Part shown: piece after piece, positions 16,353 to 25,512 of the stretch
Position numbering within the stretch: position 1 is the first letter of the stretch
Layout of the letters: each line of letters begins with the position of its first letter
Assembly: GCF_015291725.1 (NCBI RefSeq)
Contig: NZ_CP030038.1
Span: 4,949,001-5,013,000 of the forward strand
Direction: 5' to 3'
DNA from: Bradyrhizobium sp. CCBAU 51765
GTDB taxonomy: Bacteria > Pseudomonadota > Alphaproteobacteria > Rhizobiales > Xanthobacteraceae
DNA: 64,000 bases
Program-made: the position numbers and the translations under genes
Notes under the pieces: model-generated
Told to the model about the DNA's origin: nothing
The model's input: only the letters and a program-made list of their open reading frames with translations
Database searches by the model: none

Positions 16353-17492
16353 ATGAACGTGCATGCTGCCGGAGATCTCAAATTCACCGGTCTCACCCAT
16401 CCGAACGGCGCGCGGCTGCGTCTCAACGACCAGGACTTCGTGGCGATCGATCGCGACCGGGATGCGAAGTTCGAGGCGACGTACCGGCCGCAGGCCCTCT
16501 ACAACCGCGCCGACGAAGGCTTTCACGCCAACAACGAGACCTTCCTGCTGCACGAGGTCGCGACCAATCTGCCGATCTACCGGCCCGACACCGGCCCCAC
16601 CGATTTCCATCTGCATCTGCCGCCGGGCGGCTTTCAGCTCGTGCTGGTCACCTCGGGCGCGTTCACCTTCGACTATGACGGGCGCTTCTACAATGTCGGC
16701 CCCGGCGCGGTGATGCTGCAAAGCGCGATCGTCCACCGCCAGCTGTTCTACACCTGGTCGGGATTGTCGACCGAAGAGAACCTGAAGACGCCGCAGACCG
16801 TGGTGCCCGATCCGATCTCGATGGGCTATTCGGGCAAATTCCTCGAAGCCTTCATCACCGATCCGACGACGTTTCCGAACCCGACGATCGTCGGTCCGGA
16901 CCAGATCAACGAGGCCGAGACGCCGCGCGTGGCCTGGAGCCACCCTCTGCACGACCGGCCGGCCGATGCCGGCTTCTGGCTCCAGGATCCCCTGGCGCTG
17001 GATGCACTGTTCAGGCCGCTCACCGATGGCTCGGTCAAATCGGCCATGCCGGTCCACGTGCGCGATATCGGCATCGAGATTCCGAGCGGCCATCTCGTCG
17101 CTGGCCACATCATCGCAACCGACCCACGCGGTCAGTCGCTGCTGCCGAAGAGCACGTCGACCGCCGCCGACGCGAGCTGTTTCGCCAAGGGCGAGGTCGT
17201 GATCTATCGCGTCATTCGCGGCAATGCCGAGTTCAAGAGAAAGACCGGCGAGAGCTTCGAACTGTCCGCCGGCGACGTGGTGACGGCGAGCAAGGATTCC
17301 ATCAGCCTTACGGGCGTCGGCGAAAACACCCAGGTGCTGCGGCTCGGCCTGCTCAAGGGCATGAACGAGCTGCGCAGCTGGACGCCGACGCAGCGTGACG
17401 AGATCGACGGCCTCGCCGGCCGGATCATCACGCACAAGGACATCCGTCCCCTGCGCACCGAAGGCAAGCCCGTCGGGTATCTGTACGGCTGA
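16353..17492 (+). CDS. Two-cupin protein of unknown function
   Basis: A 379-residue cytoplasmic protein with two cupin-like halves. The first reads FHLHLPPGGFQLVLVTSGAF and continues to GPGAVMLQSAIVHRQLF (residues about 75-130). The second reads EVVIYRVIRGNAEFKRKTGE then FELSAGDVVTASKDSISL (about 275-320) and lacks the usual metal histidines. The first half keeps FHLH and a later VHRQ histidine, so at most one half binds metal. The overall shape recalls gentisate- or pirin-like bicupins, but no family is recognised. ATG at 16353 follows GGAG by about 6 bases. It ends 4 bases from the convergent gor gene. The 350 bases upstream (16003-16352) show no gene. Confidence 0.7.
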   Translation: MNVHAAGDLKFTGLTHPNGARLRLNDQDFVAIDRDRDAKFEATYRPQALYNRADEGFHANNETFLLHEVATNLPIYRPDTGPTDFHLHLPPGGFQLVLVTSGAFTFDYDGRFYNVGPGAVMLQSAIVHRQLFYTWSGLSTEENLKTPQTVVPDPISMGYSGKFLEAFITDPTTFPNPTIVGPDQINEAETPRVAWSHPLHDRPADAGFWLQDPLALDALFRPLTDGSVKSAMPVHVRDIGIEIPSGHLVAGHIIATDPRGQSLLPKSTSTAADASCFAKGEVVIYRVIRGNAEFKRKTGESFELSAGDVVTASKDSISLTGVGENTQVLRLGLLKGMNELRSWTPTQRDEIDGLAGRIITHKDIRPLRTEGKPVGYLYG

Positions 17493-17495
17493 AAG

Positions 17496-18884
17496 CTACT
17501 CCGCCGCCTGACGCACGTGGCGCGCGGTCGGCGTGCGCATCGTGACGAGCTCTTCGGCCGCGGTCGGATGCAGCGCGATGGTCGCGTCGAAATCGGCCTT
17601 GGTCGCCTTCATCTTCACCGCGATCGCGACGGCTTGCGTGATCTCGGCGGCGGCATCGCCGACGATGTGGCAGCCGAGCACGCGATCAGTCGCGCCATCG
17701 ACGACGAGCTTCATCAGCACGCGGGTATCGCGGCCCGACATCGTCGCCTTGATGGGGCGGAACGTCGTCTTGTAGATGTCGACGTGGTTGAATTGCGCGC
17801 GCGCCTCGGTTTCCGTCAGGCCAACCGTGCCGACCTCCGGCTGCGAGAACACGGCCGTCGGGATGTTGGCGTGATCGACCCTGACCTCGCGCTTGCCGAA
17901 CACGGTGTCGGCAAAGGCATGGCCCTCGCGGATCGCGACCGGCGTCAGGTTGAAGCGGTGCGTGACGTCGCCGATCGCATAGATGCTGTCGACCGAGCTC
18001 CTGGAGAAATGGTCGACGGCGATGCCGCCATTGTTCGGGTTGATGGCGACGCCGGCCTTCTCCAGCCCGAGATTGGCGACGTTGGGATGGCGGCCGATGG
18101 CGAACATCACCTGGTCGGAGCCGATGCTCGATCCGTTCGACAGATGGGTGGTGAAGCTCTCGCCGTGGCGATCGACCTTGGTCACCGTGCAGCCGGTGAG
18201 AATGGTGATGCCCTGCTTCTCCATCTCGGCACGAACATGGGTCCGGACATCCTCGTCAAAGCCGCGAAGAATGTTGTCGCCGCGATAGATCACGGTGACG
18301 TCGGAGCCGAAGCCGGCGAAGATGCCGGCGAACTCCAGCGCGATGTAGCCGCCGCCCTGGATCACGATCCGCTTCGGCAGCTCCTTCAGGTGGAACGCCT
18401 CGTTGGAGGAGATCACATGCTCGATGCCGGGAATCGCGGCGCCATGGTTGGGCGCGCCGCCGGTGGCGATCAGGATGTATTTTGCGGTGATCTTCCTGTC
18501 GTTCTCGAGCAGGCGGACGGTGTGCTCGTCCTCGATCACCGCGCGGCTCTTGACGATCTGCGCGCCCGACTTCTCGACGTTCGTCGTGTAGGCCGCCTCC
18601 AGCCGCGCGATCTCCTTGTCCTTGTTGGCGATCAGCGTCGGCCAGTCGAAGCTGGCCGGCGGAACGGTCCAGCCGAAACCCGCGGCGTCCTCGAGGTCCT
18701 GACGAAAATGCGATCCGATCACGAACAGCTTCTTCGGCACACAACCGCGGATCACGCAGGTGCCGCCCATGCGATACTCTTCCGCGATCATCACGCGGGC
18801 GCCGTGCCCGGCCGCGATGCGGGCGGCACGCACGCCGCCCGAACCACCACCGATGACGAAGAGGTCGACGTCGAATTCAGCCAT
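17496..18884 (-). CDS. gor: Glutathione-disulfide reductase
   Basis: NADPH-dependent flavoprotein that reduces glutathione disulfide in the cytoplasm. The 462 residues follow the family plan: FAD-binding FDVDLFVIGGGSGGVRAARI, redox-active disulfide GGTCVIRGCVPKKL, NAD(P)-binding IQGGGYIALEFAGIFAGFG, the FAD site SIYAIGDVT, and the C-terminal interface histidine/glutamate in ALHPTAAEELVT. Residues after the second glycine motif (VIYRGDNILRGFD) include the arginine expected for NADPH preference. ATG at 18884 has GAGGTGG upstream. The rpiA-DUF2059 pair lies upstream in the same direction with 45 bases between, so all three may be co-transcribed, a common arrangement in Bradyrhizobium. Confidence 0.95.
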   Translation of the reverse strand: MAEFDVDLFVIGGGSGGVRAARIAAGHGARVMIAEEYRMGGTCVIRGCVPKKLFVIGSHFRQDLEDAAGFGWTVPPASFDWPTLIANKDKEIARLEAAYTTNVEKSGAQIVKSRAVIEDEHTVRLLENDRKITAKYILIATGGAPNHGAAIPGIEHVISSNEAFHLKELPKRIVIQGGGYIALEFAGIFAGFGSDVTVIYRGDNILRGFDEDVRTHVRAEMEKQGITILTGCTVTKVDRHGESFTTHLSNGSSIGSDQVMFAIGRHPNVANLGLEKAGVAINPNNGGIAVDHFSRSSVDSIYAIGDVTHRFNLTPVAIREGHAFADTVFGKREVRVDHANIPTAVFSQPEVGTVGLTETEARAQFNHVDIYKTTFRPIKATMSGRDTRVLMKLVVDGATDRVLGCHIVGDAAAEITQAVAIAVKMKATKADFDATIALHPTAAEELVTMRTPTARHVRQAAE

Positions 18885-18929
18885 GGTCCACTCCACCTCT
18901 TTCAACAATCTCTGATCAGATAGGATCGA

Positions 18930-19475
18930 TCAGATCTCCTTGCCACGCTTGCGCATCTCGGCGCGGAAGGCGCCCATCACGGTGTCGGCGAAGTTCTGGG
19001 CCCAGGAGTTCATGAAGGCCATGCTGAGCCCGATGGCGCGCGGCTCGGCCTCGATCAGCTTCTTGCCCAGCGGCGACTTGTAGAAGGTGACGAGATCCTT
19101 CAGCTCCTGCTCGGTGAACTCGCTGGCATAGATCTGGGCCATGCCTTCGCCGATCTCGTTCTGGCGGCCGTTGAGCTGCTGGGCCACGATCGGGGCGACC
19201 TCGTTGAGATCCTTCTGGTAGTTGAGGTTCTGCTGGATCAGCGCGATCTTGGTCTTCTCGACGACGCCGGGCACGGCACCGGCGTACATCGCGGTGGCGT
19301 TCTTGATCTGCAGGATCTCCCTGGCCGCTGCGATCGCGGCCGGCGATGCCTTCGGCTGGGCCGGTGCGGCGGCAGCCTTTGGCTGGGCCGGCTGCTGCGC
19401 CACCGCCGGGGCGGCCGAAAGCGCCAATCCCGCGGCAAGGGTTGCGGCCGGCAAGAATTTCAACACGTTCTTCAT
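18930..19475 (-). CDS. DUF2059 domain-containing exported protein
   Basis: A 181-residue protein with a signal peptide (KFLPAATLAAGLALSAAPAV, cut near AVAQQ), an Ala/Pro/Gln/Lys-rich linker and a C-terminal DUF2059 domain of about 110 residues. The domain hallmark is YASEFTEQELKDLVTFYKSP followed by LGKKLIEAEP. Function is unknown; family members are periplasmic and helical. The start overlaps the rpiA stop as ATGA, indicating translational coupling, and gor follows after 45 bases. Confidence 0.88.
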   Translation of the reverse strand: MKNVLKFLPAATLAAGLALSAAPAVAQQPAQPKAAAAPAQPKASPAAIAAAREILQIKNATAMYAGAVPGVVEKTKIALIQQNLNYQKDLNEVAPIVAQQLNGRQNEIGEGMAQIYASEFTEQELKDLVTFYKSPLGKKLIEAEPRAIGLSMAFMNSWAQNFADTVMGAFRAEMRKRGKEI

Positions 19476-20191
19476 TCCAGGTCTCCTTTCGGCTTGCGCC
19501 GTTCAATCACGCGAATTCCTTCGCCGCCCGCCAGAACGGCCGAGCTGGCCAAGCCGATGAACAAACCATGCTCGACCACCCCGGGGATGGCGCTCAACGC
19601 CTTGGCGAGACCGGGGGGATTCACAATACGTCCGAGCTGGGCATCGACGATCCAGTGGCCGCCATCGGTGACGAAAACGTGGCCGCCCTTGTCCTTGCGG
19701 ACCGCCATTTGCCCGGAAACGCCGCATTCGGCAAATGCCTTTTCGATCGCGCGGCGCGTCGCTCCGAGCCCGAACGGGATAACCTCGACCGGCAGCGGAA
19801 ACTTGCCGAGCGTCGGCACCCATTTGGTGTCGTCCGCAATCACGATCATGCGATCCGAGGCGGCCGCCACGATCTTCTCGCGCAGCAGCGCACCGCCGCC
19901 GCCCTTGATCAGATTGAGCTCGGGGTCGATCTCGTCGGCGCCGTCGACGGTGATGTCGAGATGGTCGATCTCATCCAACGTCGTCAGCGGCACTCCGCAA
20001 CGTTCCGCATCAGCGCGCGTGGCTTCGGAGGTCGGTACGCCGATCACCTTGAGCCCGGCGGCGACGCGCTCGCCGAGCAGCTCGACGAAATGTTTGGCTG
20101 TCGAGCCGGTGCCGAGCCCGAGCTGCATGCCGTCGCGCACCTCCTCGAGGGCGCGCGCAGCAGCCTGCCGCTTCAACTGGTCCATGTTCAC
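19472..20191 (-). CDS. rpiA: Ribose-5-phosphate isomerase A
   Basis: Interconverts ribose 5-phosphate and ribulose 5-phosphate in the pentose phosphate pathway. The 239 residues carry the family motifs: GLGTGSTAKHFVELLGE (phosphate loop), DGADEID (catalytic acid), KGGGGALLREKI and ATRRAIEKAF, plus DGGHWIVDAQLG near the C terminus. A GTG at 20191 gives MNMDQLKRQAAARAL; the ATG two codons later at 20185 is equally plausible, and no strong ribosome-binding site separates them. Coupled to the DUF2059 gene by a 4-base overlap. Divergent from gph across 155 bases. Confidence 0.95.
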   Translation of the reverse strand: MNMDQLKRQAAARALEEVRDGMQLGLGTGSTAKHFVELLGERVAAGLKVIGVPTSEATRADAERCGVPLTTLDEIDHLDITVDGADEIDPELNLIKGGGGALLREKIVAAASDRMIVIADDTKWVPTLGKFPLPVEVIPFGLGATRRAIEKAFAECGVSGQMAVRKDKGGHVFVTDGGHWIVDAQLGRIVNPPGLAKALSAIPGVVEHGLFIGLASSAVLAGGEGIRVIERRKPKGDLE

Positions 20192-20346
20192 GTGTGCGCC
20201 CGCCCTGGATTCGGAGGATGAGCCGCCGATCGCGGCCGCTTTCGGCGGCCTATGTAGCCTCGTTTTCCTCGCGGGAACAGGCCTATAAGGTGATCTTATG
20301 GGCCCGCCCCTTGCGCGGATGCGACCGGGCCGGTAGCGCTTGGACC

Positions 20347-21054
20347 ATGACCTCCTTCAAAGGGACTTGCCCTCACACCATCGTCTTCGATCTCGACGGC
20401 ACGCTTGTGGATACGGCGCCCGACCTGATCACCGCGCTGAACTACGTGCTCGACCGCGAAGGCCTGCCGCCCGTGCCGATGGCCTCCGCCCGCAACATGA
20501 TCGGCGCCGGTGCCCGCAAGCTGATCGAGCGCGGGCTGGAGGCCGAGGGCCGCACCGTCACCCCCAAAGACATGGACCGGATGACTGCGGATTTCATTGC
20601 CTATTACGCCGACCATATCGCGGTCGAATCCCGCCCCTTTGAGGGGCTCGAGGCCGCACTCGACCAGTTCGAGGCACGAGGCCATCGCCTTGCGGTCTGC
20701 ACCAACAAGCTGGAATGGCTGTCGAAGCGGCTGCTCGACCAGCTCGACCTCAGCCGCCGTTTCGCGGCGATCTGCGGGGCGGACACTTTTGGCGTCCAGA
20801 AGCCCGATCCGACCATTTTCCGCGAGACCGTGGCGCGGGCCGGCGGAGACGTGAAGGCCAGCATCATGGTCGGCGATGCCGGCACTGACGTCGGGGTCGC
20901 CCGGCGCGCCGGAGTGCCCGTGATCGGGGTCAGCTTCGGCTACACCGACGTGCCGATCGCCGAATTGAAGCCGGACCGGCTGATCCATCACATGCGCGAT
21001 CTGCCGGCGGCCGCCATCAGCCTGATGACGACTTCACCCGTCGTAACTAGCTGA
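20347..21054 (+). CDS. gph: Phosphoglycolate phosphatase (HAD superfamily)
   Basis: HAD-type phosphatase, 235 residues, that removes phosphate from 2-phosphoglycolate. Motif I is IVFDLDGTLVDTAPD, motif II is LAVCTNK, motif III lysine in FGVQKPDPTIF and motif IV in MVGDAGTDVGVARRAG. The helical cap lies between motifs I and II (residues about 20-95). ATG at 20347 gives MTSFKGTCPHTIVFDLDG; longer versions begin in the rpiA promoter region. Specificity within the Gph/PpaX group cannot be proven by sequence but Gph is the usual assignment. Confidence 0.88.
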   Translation: MTSFKGTCPHTIVFDLDGTLVDTAPDLITALNYVLDREGLPPVPMASARNMIGAGARKLIERGLEAEGRTVTPKDMDRMTADFIAYYADHIAVESRPFEGLEAALDQFEARGHRLAVCTNKLEWLSKRLLDQLDLSRRFAAICGADTFGVQKPDPTIFRETVARAGGDVKASIMVGDAGTDVGVARRAGVPVIGVSFGYTDVPIAELKPDRLIHHMRDLPAAAISLMTTSPVVTS

Positions 21055-21192
21055 TACAACTAGATTATTCTCGCGACGCCCTGCGTTAACCATCAACTAC
21101 CTATGCACCGCGCGCCAATTGCCTGCCCCAAACGACACTCCTAAGGTCGCGCCGGGGATGTGGCGGTTCGTCGCAATAGAAGTGGATGGTTC

Positions 21193-21663
21193 ATGCGTCG
21201 TGTGATCGCGATTGCGTTAGCGGGAGCGAGCCTCGGTGGCTGCTCCTCGATGTCCTGGGACATGTTCAAATCAGCACCGCCGACCGTCCAGGTCAGGCTC
21301 GAATCCAATCCGCCCGGTGCTGACGCCACCACCTCACTCGGTCAGGGCTGCAAGACCCCCTGCTCGGTCTCGGTTCCCGCACCCGATGCGCCTTTCACGG
21401 TCGCTTTCGCCCTGCCCAAGTACCAGCCGGCGAGCGTCCCGGTGAATGTGGTCAAGAATCCCGGCGATTTCACCACACCCGCCTCCGTCACCACCGATCC
21501 GAATCCGGTGTTTGCGGAACTCCAGCCGGCGGTGCCGCCGAAACCGGTCCGCAAGCCGCACCGGCCGAAGAAGCCCAAACCAGCCGCGCCCGCCGCAGCA
21601 CCGGCCGATGCAGCGCCCGTAGCGGCCTCGCCGTTCCCCGATCCGAATGCGGACAAGCGCTGA
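21193..21663 (+). CDS. Lipoprotein with PEGA-like domain
   Basis: A 156-residue lipoprotein. The signal peptide MRRVIAIALAGASLGGCSS ends in a good lipobox (LGGC), so the protein should be lipid-anchored at cysteine 17. Residues about 30-100 (VQVRLESNPPGADATTSLGQ, then CKTPCSVSVPAPDAPF and VAFALPKYQP) follow the PEGA pattern of surface carbohydrate- or peptidoglycan-associated domains, with two cysteines. The C-terminal third is a Pro/Lys/Ala-rich linker (KPVRKPHRPKKPKPAAPAA), suited to crossing or binding the cell wall. ATG at 21193 is the only start that gives a proper signal peptide. Monocistronic. Confidence 0.8.
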   Translation: MRRVIAIALAGASLGGCSSMSWDMFKSAPPTVQVRLESNPPGADATTSLGQGCKTPCSVSVPAPDAPFTVAFALPKYQPASVPVNVVKNPGDFTTPASVTTDPNPVFAELQPAVPPKPVRKPHRPKKPKPAAPAAAPADAAPVAASPFPDPNADKR

Positions 21664-21771
21664 TCTGCCGATACCACCGGATTGTCCTAGCCGCGTCCGA
21701 TGCTTAGATTGCTTTCTCAGCACCGCTGAAGCAAAGGTGCGCCCGTCGCCGTAAGTGACAAGGCATTTGGT

Positions 21772-22806
21772 ATGAACGGACTTTCTGCGAGCCCCCGTGC
21801 CGCGCTGTCGGGCGCGATGACCGATCCGTTCGGGCGGACCATCAGCTATCTGCGTGTGTCGGTCACCGACCGCTGCGATCTGCGCTGCTTCTACTGCATG
21901 TCGGAAGACATGACGTTCCTGCCCAAGGCGGACCTCCTGACGCTGGAGGAACTCGACCGGCTCTGCACGGCCTTCATCGCCAAGGGCGTGAAGAAGCTGC
22001 GGCTCACCGGCGGCGAGCCGCTGGTCCGCCGCAACGTGATGACGCTGGTGCGCTCGCTGTCGCGGCATCTTTCGAGCGGTGCATTGAACGAGCTGACACT
22101 GACCACCAACGGCACCCAGCTTGCAAAGCACGCGCACGAGCTCGCCGATTGCGGCGTCCGCCGCATCAACATCTCCCTCGACACGCTTGACCCCAGGAAG
22201 TTTCGCGAGATCACCCGCTGGGGCGAGATCGACAAGGTGCTCGAGGGGATCGAGGCCGCGCGCGCCGCAGGGCTTGCGGTGAAGATCAACGCCGTCGCCC
22301 TGAAGAACCTCAACGAGGACGAGCTGCCCGAACTGATGCGCTGGGCTCACGGCAAGGGCATGGGCCTGACGCTGATCGAGGTCATGCCGATGGGTGAGAT
22401 CGGATCGGGACGGATCGACCAGTATCTGCCCCTGTCGCTGGTGCGCGCCCGCCTCGCCCAGCAATTCACGCTGACGGATCTGCCCGAGAGCACCGGCGGT
22501 CCGGCCCGCTATGTCAGCGTCGCCGAGACCGGCGGCAAGCTCGGTTTCATCACGCCGATGACCCATAATTTCTGCGAATCCTGCAACCGAGTGCGCATCA
22601 CCTGCACGGGGACGCTGCACACCTGCCTCGGCCACGAGGATGCCTCCGATCTGCGCAAACCTCTGCGTGCATCGAGCGATGATCTGCTGCTTGCGGATGC
22701 GATCGACCGCGCCATCGGGCTGAAGCCCAAGGGGCACGATTTCATTATCGACCGCCGCCACGACCGCCCCAGCGTGTCCAGGCATATGAGCGTCACCGGC
22801 GGCTGA
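21772..22806 (+). CDS. moaA: GTP 3',8-cyclase, molybdenum cofactor biosynthesis
   Basis: Radical-SAM enzyme that starts molybdopterin synthesis by converting GTP to 3',8-cyclo-7,8-dihydro-GTP with MoaC downstream. The 344 residues contain the N-terminal cluster CDLRCFYC (CxxxCxxC form), the SAM-binding LRLTGGEPLVRRN, and the C-terminal cluster NFCESCNRVRITCTGTLHTC, plus the C-terminal Gly-Gly (MSVTGG) required by the family. The first ATG gives a 15-residue leader before MTDPFGRTISYLRVS; a start at that second ATG (21817) is possible. No moco riboswitch is evident in the 108 bases upstream. Confidence 0.96.
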   Translation: MNGLSASPRAALSGAMTDPFGRTISYLRVSVTDRCDLRCFYCMSEDMTFLPKADLLTLEELDRLCTAFIAKGVKKLRLTGGEPLVRRNVMTLVRSLSRHLSSGALNELTLTTNGTQLAKHAHELADCGVRRINISLDTLDPRKFREITRWGEIDKVLEGIEAARAAGLAVKINAVALKNLNEDELPELMRWAHGKGMGLTLIEVMPMGEIGSGRIDQYLPLSLVRARLAQQFTLTDLPESTGGPARYVSVAETGGKLGFITPMTHNFCESCNRVRITCTGTLHTCLGHEDASDLRKPLRASSDDLLLADAIDRAIGLKPKGHDFIIDRRHDRPSVSRHMSVTGG

Positions 22807-22977
22807 CACCGTCGGATTACGGGCCTTATTCCCCTTAACTACCAACAAACTTCCAATTGACTGCCGGCACGCCCGCTGGTTTGGTGCCTGCTGCCTCAAG
22901 CCGTTGCGGCGAGACAAGCCGCGCGCCGCGTCGGCGTAATCAACACGGCTGGGGTGAAATCGGGGGAGGACCTATCG

Positions 22978-23559
22978 TTGCAAGCGCTCCTTAAGCTGAG
23001 CCAAGGGATCGACGCGTTCACACGCTGGACGGGCAAGCGCCTCGCGTGGCTGATCGTGCTCGCCGTGATCATCTCGGCGGTCAATGCAATCATCCGCAAG
23101 ACGTTCGATACGTCCTCGAATTCATGGCTCGAGCTGCAATGGGTGCTGTTCAGCATCGTCTTCCTGCTCTGCTCGCCCTGGACGCTGCTCGACAACGAGC
23201 ACATCCGCATCGACATCGTGAACAACGCGCTGCCCAAGACCGTCCGCAACTGGATTGACGTGGTCGGTCACCTGTTCTTCCTCATTCCGCTGTGCATCGT
23301 GATGATCATCACCGGAGTGCCGTTCTTCCAGCGCTCCTTCCACATCAACGAGCAATCCGGCAATGCCGGCGGGCTGCCGCAATGGCCCGCCAAATCCCTG
23401 ATCATGATCGGGTTCGCTTTCCTCCTCGTGCAAGGCATCTCCGAACTGATCAAGCGAATTGCGGTCATGCGCGGGCTGATCCCCGATCCGCATGAATCCC
23501 AAGTGTCGGCGCTGGAGGCGGAAGTCGAGCATCTCGTCGAAGCGATCGAGAAGAAGTAG
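22978..23559 (+). CDS. TRAP transporter small permease (DctQ type)
   Basis: Small membrane subunit of a tripartite ATP-independent periplasmic transporter, about 193 residues with four helices: LAWLIVLAVIISAVNAII, LQWVLFSIVFLLCSPWTLL, VGHLFFLIPLCIVMIITGVP and SLIMIGFAFLLVQGISELI. The loop DNEHIRIDIVN is the DctQ signature. The C terminus is a short coiled coil (SALEAEVEHLVEAIEKK). A TTG at 22978 is preferred because GGGGGAGG lies 8 bases upstream; a GTG at 22954 also exists. The large permease follows after 26 bases. The pair lacks an adjacent substrate-binding protein. Confidence 0.88.
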   Translation: MQALLKLSQGIDAFTRWTGKRLAWLIVLAVIISAVNAIIRKTFDTSSNSWLELQWVLFSIVFLLCSPWTLLDNEHIRIDIVNNALPKTVRNWIDVVGHLFFLIPLCIVMIITGVPFFQRSFHINEQSGNAGGLPQWPAKSLIMIGFAFLLVQGISELIKRIAVMRGLIPDPHESQVSALEAEVEHLVEAIEKK

Positions 23560-23585
23560 CCGTTGGCGACGGTGTAGGGGGAATC

Positions 23586-25241
23586 ATGACCGCATTCATC
23601 ATCGCCAATATGGCGCCCATCATGTTCGCGTCGCTGGTCGTCGTGCTGCTGCTCGGCTATCCCGCGGCATTCTCGCTCGGCGCCGTCGGCCTGTTCTACG
23701 CAGTGATCGGCGTCGAGCTCGGCCAATTCCATCCCGACTTCCTGCAGGCGCTTCCGGAGCGCGTCTACGGCGTGATGAACAACGACACGCTGCTCGCCAT
23801 TCCCTTCTTCACCTTCATGGGACTGGTGCTGGAGCGGTCGGGGATGGCCGAGGACCTGCTCGACACCATCGGCCAATTGTTCGGTACCATCCGCGGCGGC
23901 CTTGCCTATGCGGTGATCTTCGTCGGCGCGCTGCTCGCGGCGACGACGGGCGTGGTCGCGGCGTCCGTGATCTCGATGGGTCTGATCTCGCTGCCGATCA
24001 TGCTGCGCTACGGCTATGACCGTCGCGTGGCGGCCGGCGTCATCGCCGCATCCGGCACGCTCGCGCAGATCATTCCGCCCTCGCTCGTCCTGATCGTGAT
24101 GGCCGACCAGCTCGGCAAGTCGGTCGGCGACATGTACGAAGGCGCCTTCATTCCGGGCCTCGTACTCGCCGGCCTCTACGCCCTCTACGCCTTCCTGGTC
24201 AGCATGATCTTCCCGAAGGCCGCGCCGGGCCTGCCGAAGGAGGCCATCGGCTTCCGCGAGGGTGACGGCAGCCGCGGCCTGGTCTCGCTCGGCATGCTGT
24301 TCCTCGCGAGCTGCGTGTTCGGATGGTTCATGATGCGCAATTCCGAGACGCATGGCGCCGATTACGTCGTGCTCAGCATGTTCTATGGCATCGTCTTCGC
24401 GTTCGCTGTCGCCGTGGTGAACTGGCTGATCGACAAGCTGACCGGTTTCCGTTTCCTGTCCAAGATGGCACAGCAGACGACCTTCGTCATGGTGCCGCCG
24501 CTGTTCCTGATCTTCCTGGTGCTGGGCACGATCTTCATCGGTATCGCGACTCCGACCGAGGGCGGCGCGATGGGTGCCGCCGGCGCCCTCCTCCTCGGCG
24601 CCGCGAAGCGGCGGCTGAGCTGGGACCTGATCCGGCAGGCCACGGAATCGACCGCCAAGCTGTCGGCGTTCGTCGTGTTCATCCTGGTCGGCGCCCGCGT
24701 GTTCTCGCTCACATTCTACGGCGTCAACGGCCACGTCTGGGTCGAGCACCTCTTGACCTCCCTGCCCGGCGGCCAGGTCGGCTTCCTGATCTTCGTCAAC
24801 GCGCTCGTGTTCGTACTGGCCTTCTTCCTCGACTTCTTCGAGCTCGCCTTCATCGTGATCCCGCTGCTCGGACCTGCCGCCGAGCACCTCGGCATCGACC
24901 TGATCTGGTTCGGCGTCATTCTCGGCGTCAACATGCAGACCTCGTTCATGCATCCGCCGTTCGGCTTCGCGCTGTTCTATCTGCGATCGGTCGCACCGAA
25001 GGAGCGATACACCGATCGCCTCACCGGCAAGCGGATGGATCCCGTCACCACGGGCCAGATCTATTGGGGCGCGGTCCCATTCGTCGTCATCCAGATCATC
25101 ATGGTCGGTCTGGTGATCGCATTCCCCGCGATGGTGATGCACTACAAGGGCGTCCAGTCGAACATCGACCCCTCTACGATCAAGATCGAGGTGCCGCAGA
25201 TCGACCTGCCGCCGCTGGATCTCGGCCCGCCGCAGAAGTAA
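23586..25241 (+). CDS. TRAP transporter large permease (DctM type)
   Basis: A 551-residue transport channel of a TRAP system, longer than typical DctM (about 430) as in the TakM-like group. About 13 helices; recognisable parts are MFASLVVVLLLGYPAAFSLG, GVIAASGTLAQIIPPSLVLI, FIGIATPTEGGAMGAAGALL and NMQTSFMHPPFGFALFYLRS. The C-terminal tail IKIEVPQIDLPPLDLGPPQK is a feature shared with a truncated copy 9 kb downstream. Substrate is probably an organic (2-oxo) acid, judged from the TakP-like binding proteins at 41.8-44.2 kb; the link is inference. Operon with the small permease. Convergent with a two-component system across a repeat. Confidence 0.92.
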   Translation: MTAFIIANMAPIMFASLVVVLLLGYPAAFSLGAVGLFYAVIGVELGQFHPDFLQALPERVYGVMNNDTLLAIPFFTFMGLVLERSGMAEDLLDTIGQLFGTIRGGLAYAVIFVGALLAATTGVVAASVISMGLISLPIMLRYGYDRRVAAGVIAASGTLAQIIPPSLVLIVMADQLGKSVGDMYEGAFIPGLVLAGLYALYAFLVSMIFPKAAPGLPKEAIGFREGDGSRGLVSLGMLFLASCVFGWFMMRNSETHGADYVVLSMFYGIVFAFAVAVVNWLIDKLTGFRFLSKMAQQTTFVMVPPLFLIFLVLGTIFIGIATPTEGGAMGAAGALLLGAAKRRLSWDLIRQATESTAKLSAFVVFILVGARVFSLTFYGVNGHVWVEHLLTSLPGGQVGFLIFVNALVFVLAFFLDFFELAFIVIPLLGPAAEHLGIDLIWFGVILGVNMQTSFMHPPFGFALFYLRSVAPKERYTDRLTGKRMDPVTTGQIYWGAVPFVVIQIIMVGLVIAFPAMVMHYKGVQSNIDPSTIKIEVPQIDLPPLDLGPPQK

Positions 25242-25270
25242 GGCGCGGATGGCGCGACTGCTGCCCTCTT

Positions 25271-25512
25271 ACCCTCCCCTGGAGGGCAGGGCTATCGCAT
25301 ATAGGCGATCTCGCCTGTGGCCATCCTTCGAGACGCCCGCCGTTGGCGGGCCCTCAGGATGAGGACCGAGGTCGTGGCCGACCGTTTCAACGAGCACGGA
25401 TGCTGTTTAGCCTCATCCTGAGGAGACCGCGCAGCGGTCGTCTCGAAGGACGAGGCGTGGCACCGGCCGCCGCTACAACTCAGATGCGATCCCCTGCCCT
25501 CCAGGGGAGGGT
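25271..25512. repeat. Nested palindromic repeat element (RPE-like), overlapping a kinase 3' end
   Basis: Outer arms of 21 bases (25271-25291 and 25492-25512) are exact reverse complements. Inside are CCTTCGAGAC (25324-25333) with GTCTCGAAGG (25440-25449), and CCTCAGGATGAGG (25352-25364) with CCTCATCCTGAGG (25411-25423). The layout matches the dispersed rhizobial palindromic elements. The right arm extends into the end of the histidine kinase gene and encodes its last residues. Confidence 0.85.

Noticed and set aside
21664..21771. Molybdenum-cofactor riboswitch before moaA
   Set aside because: The short leader lacks the conserved helices and loops of that RNA.
23268..25142. 624-residue minus-strand frame over the TRAP permease genes
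   Set aside because: Antisense shadow, extremely rich in Glu/Asp/Arg/His, as expected opposite a membrane protein gene.
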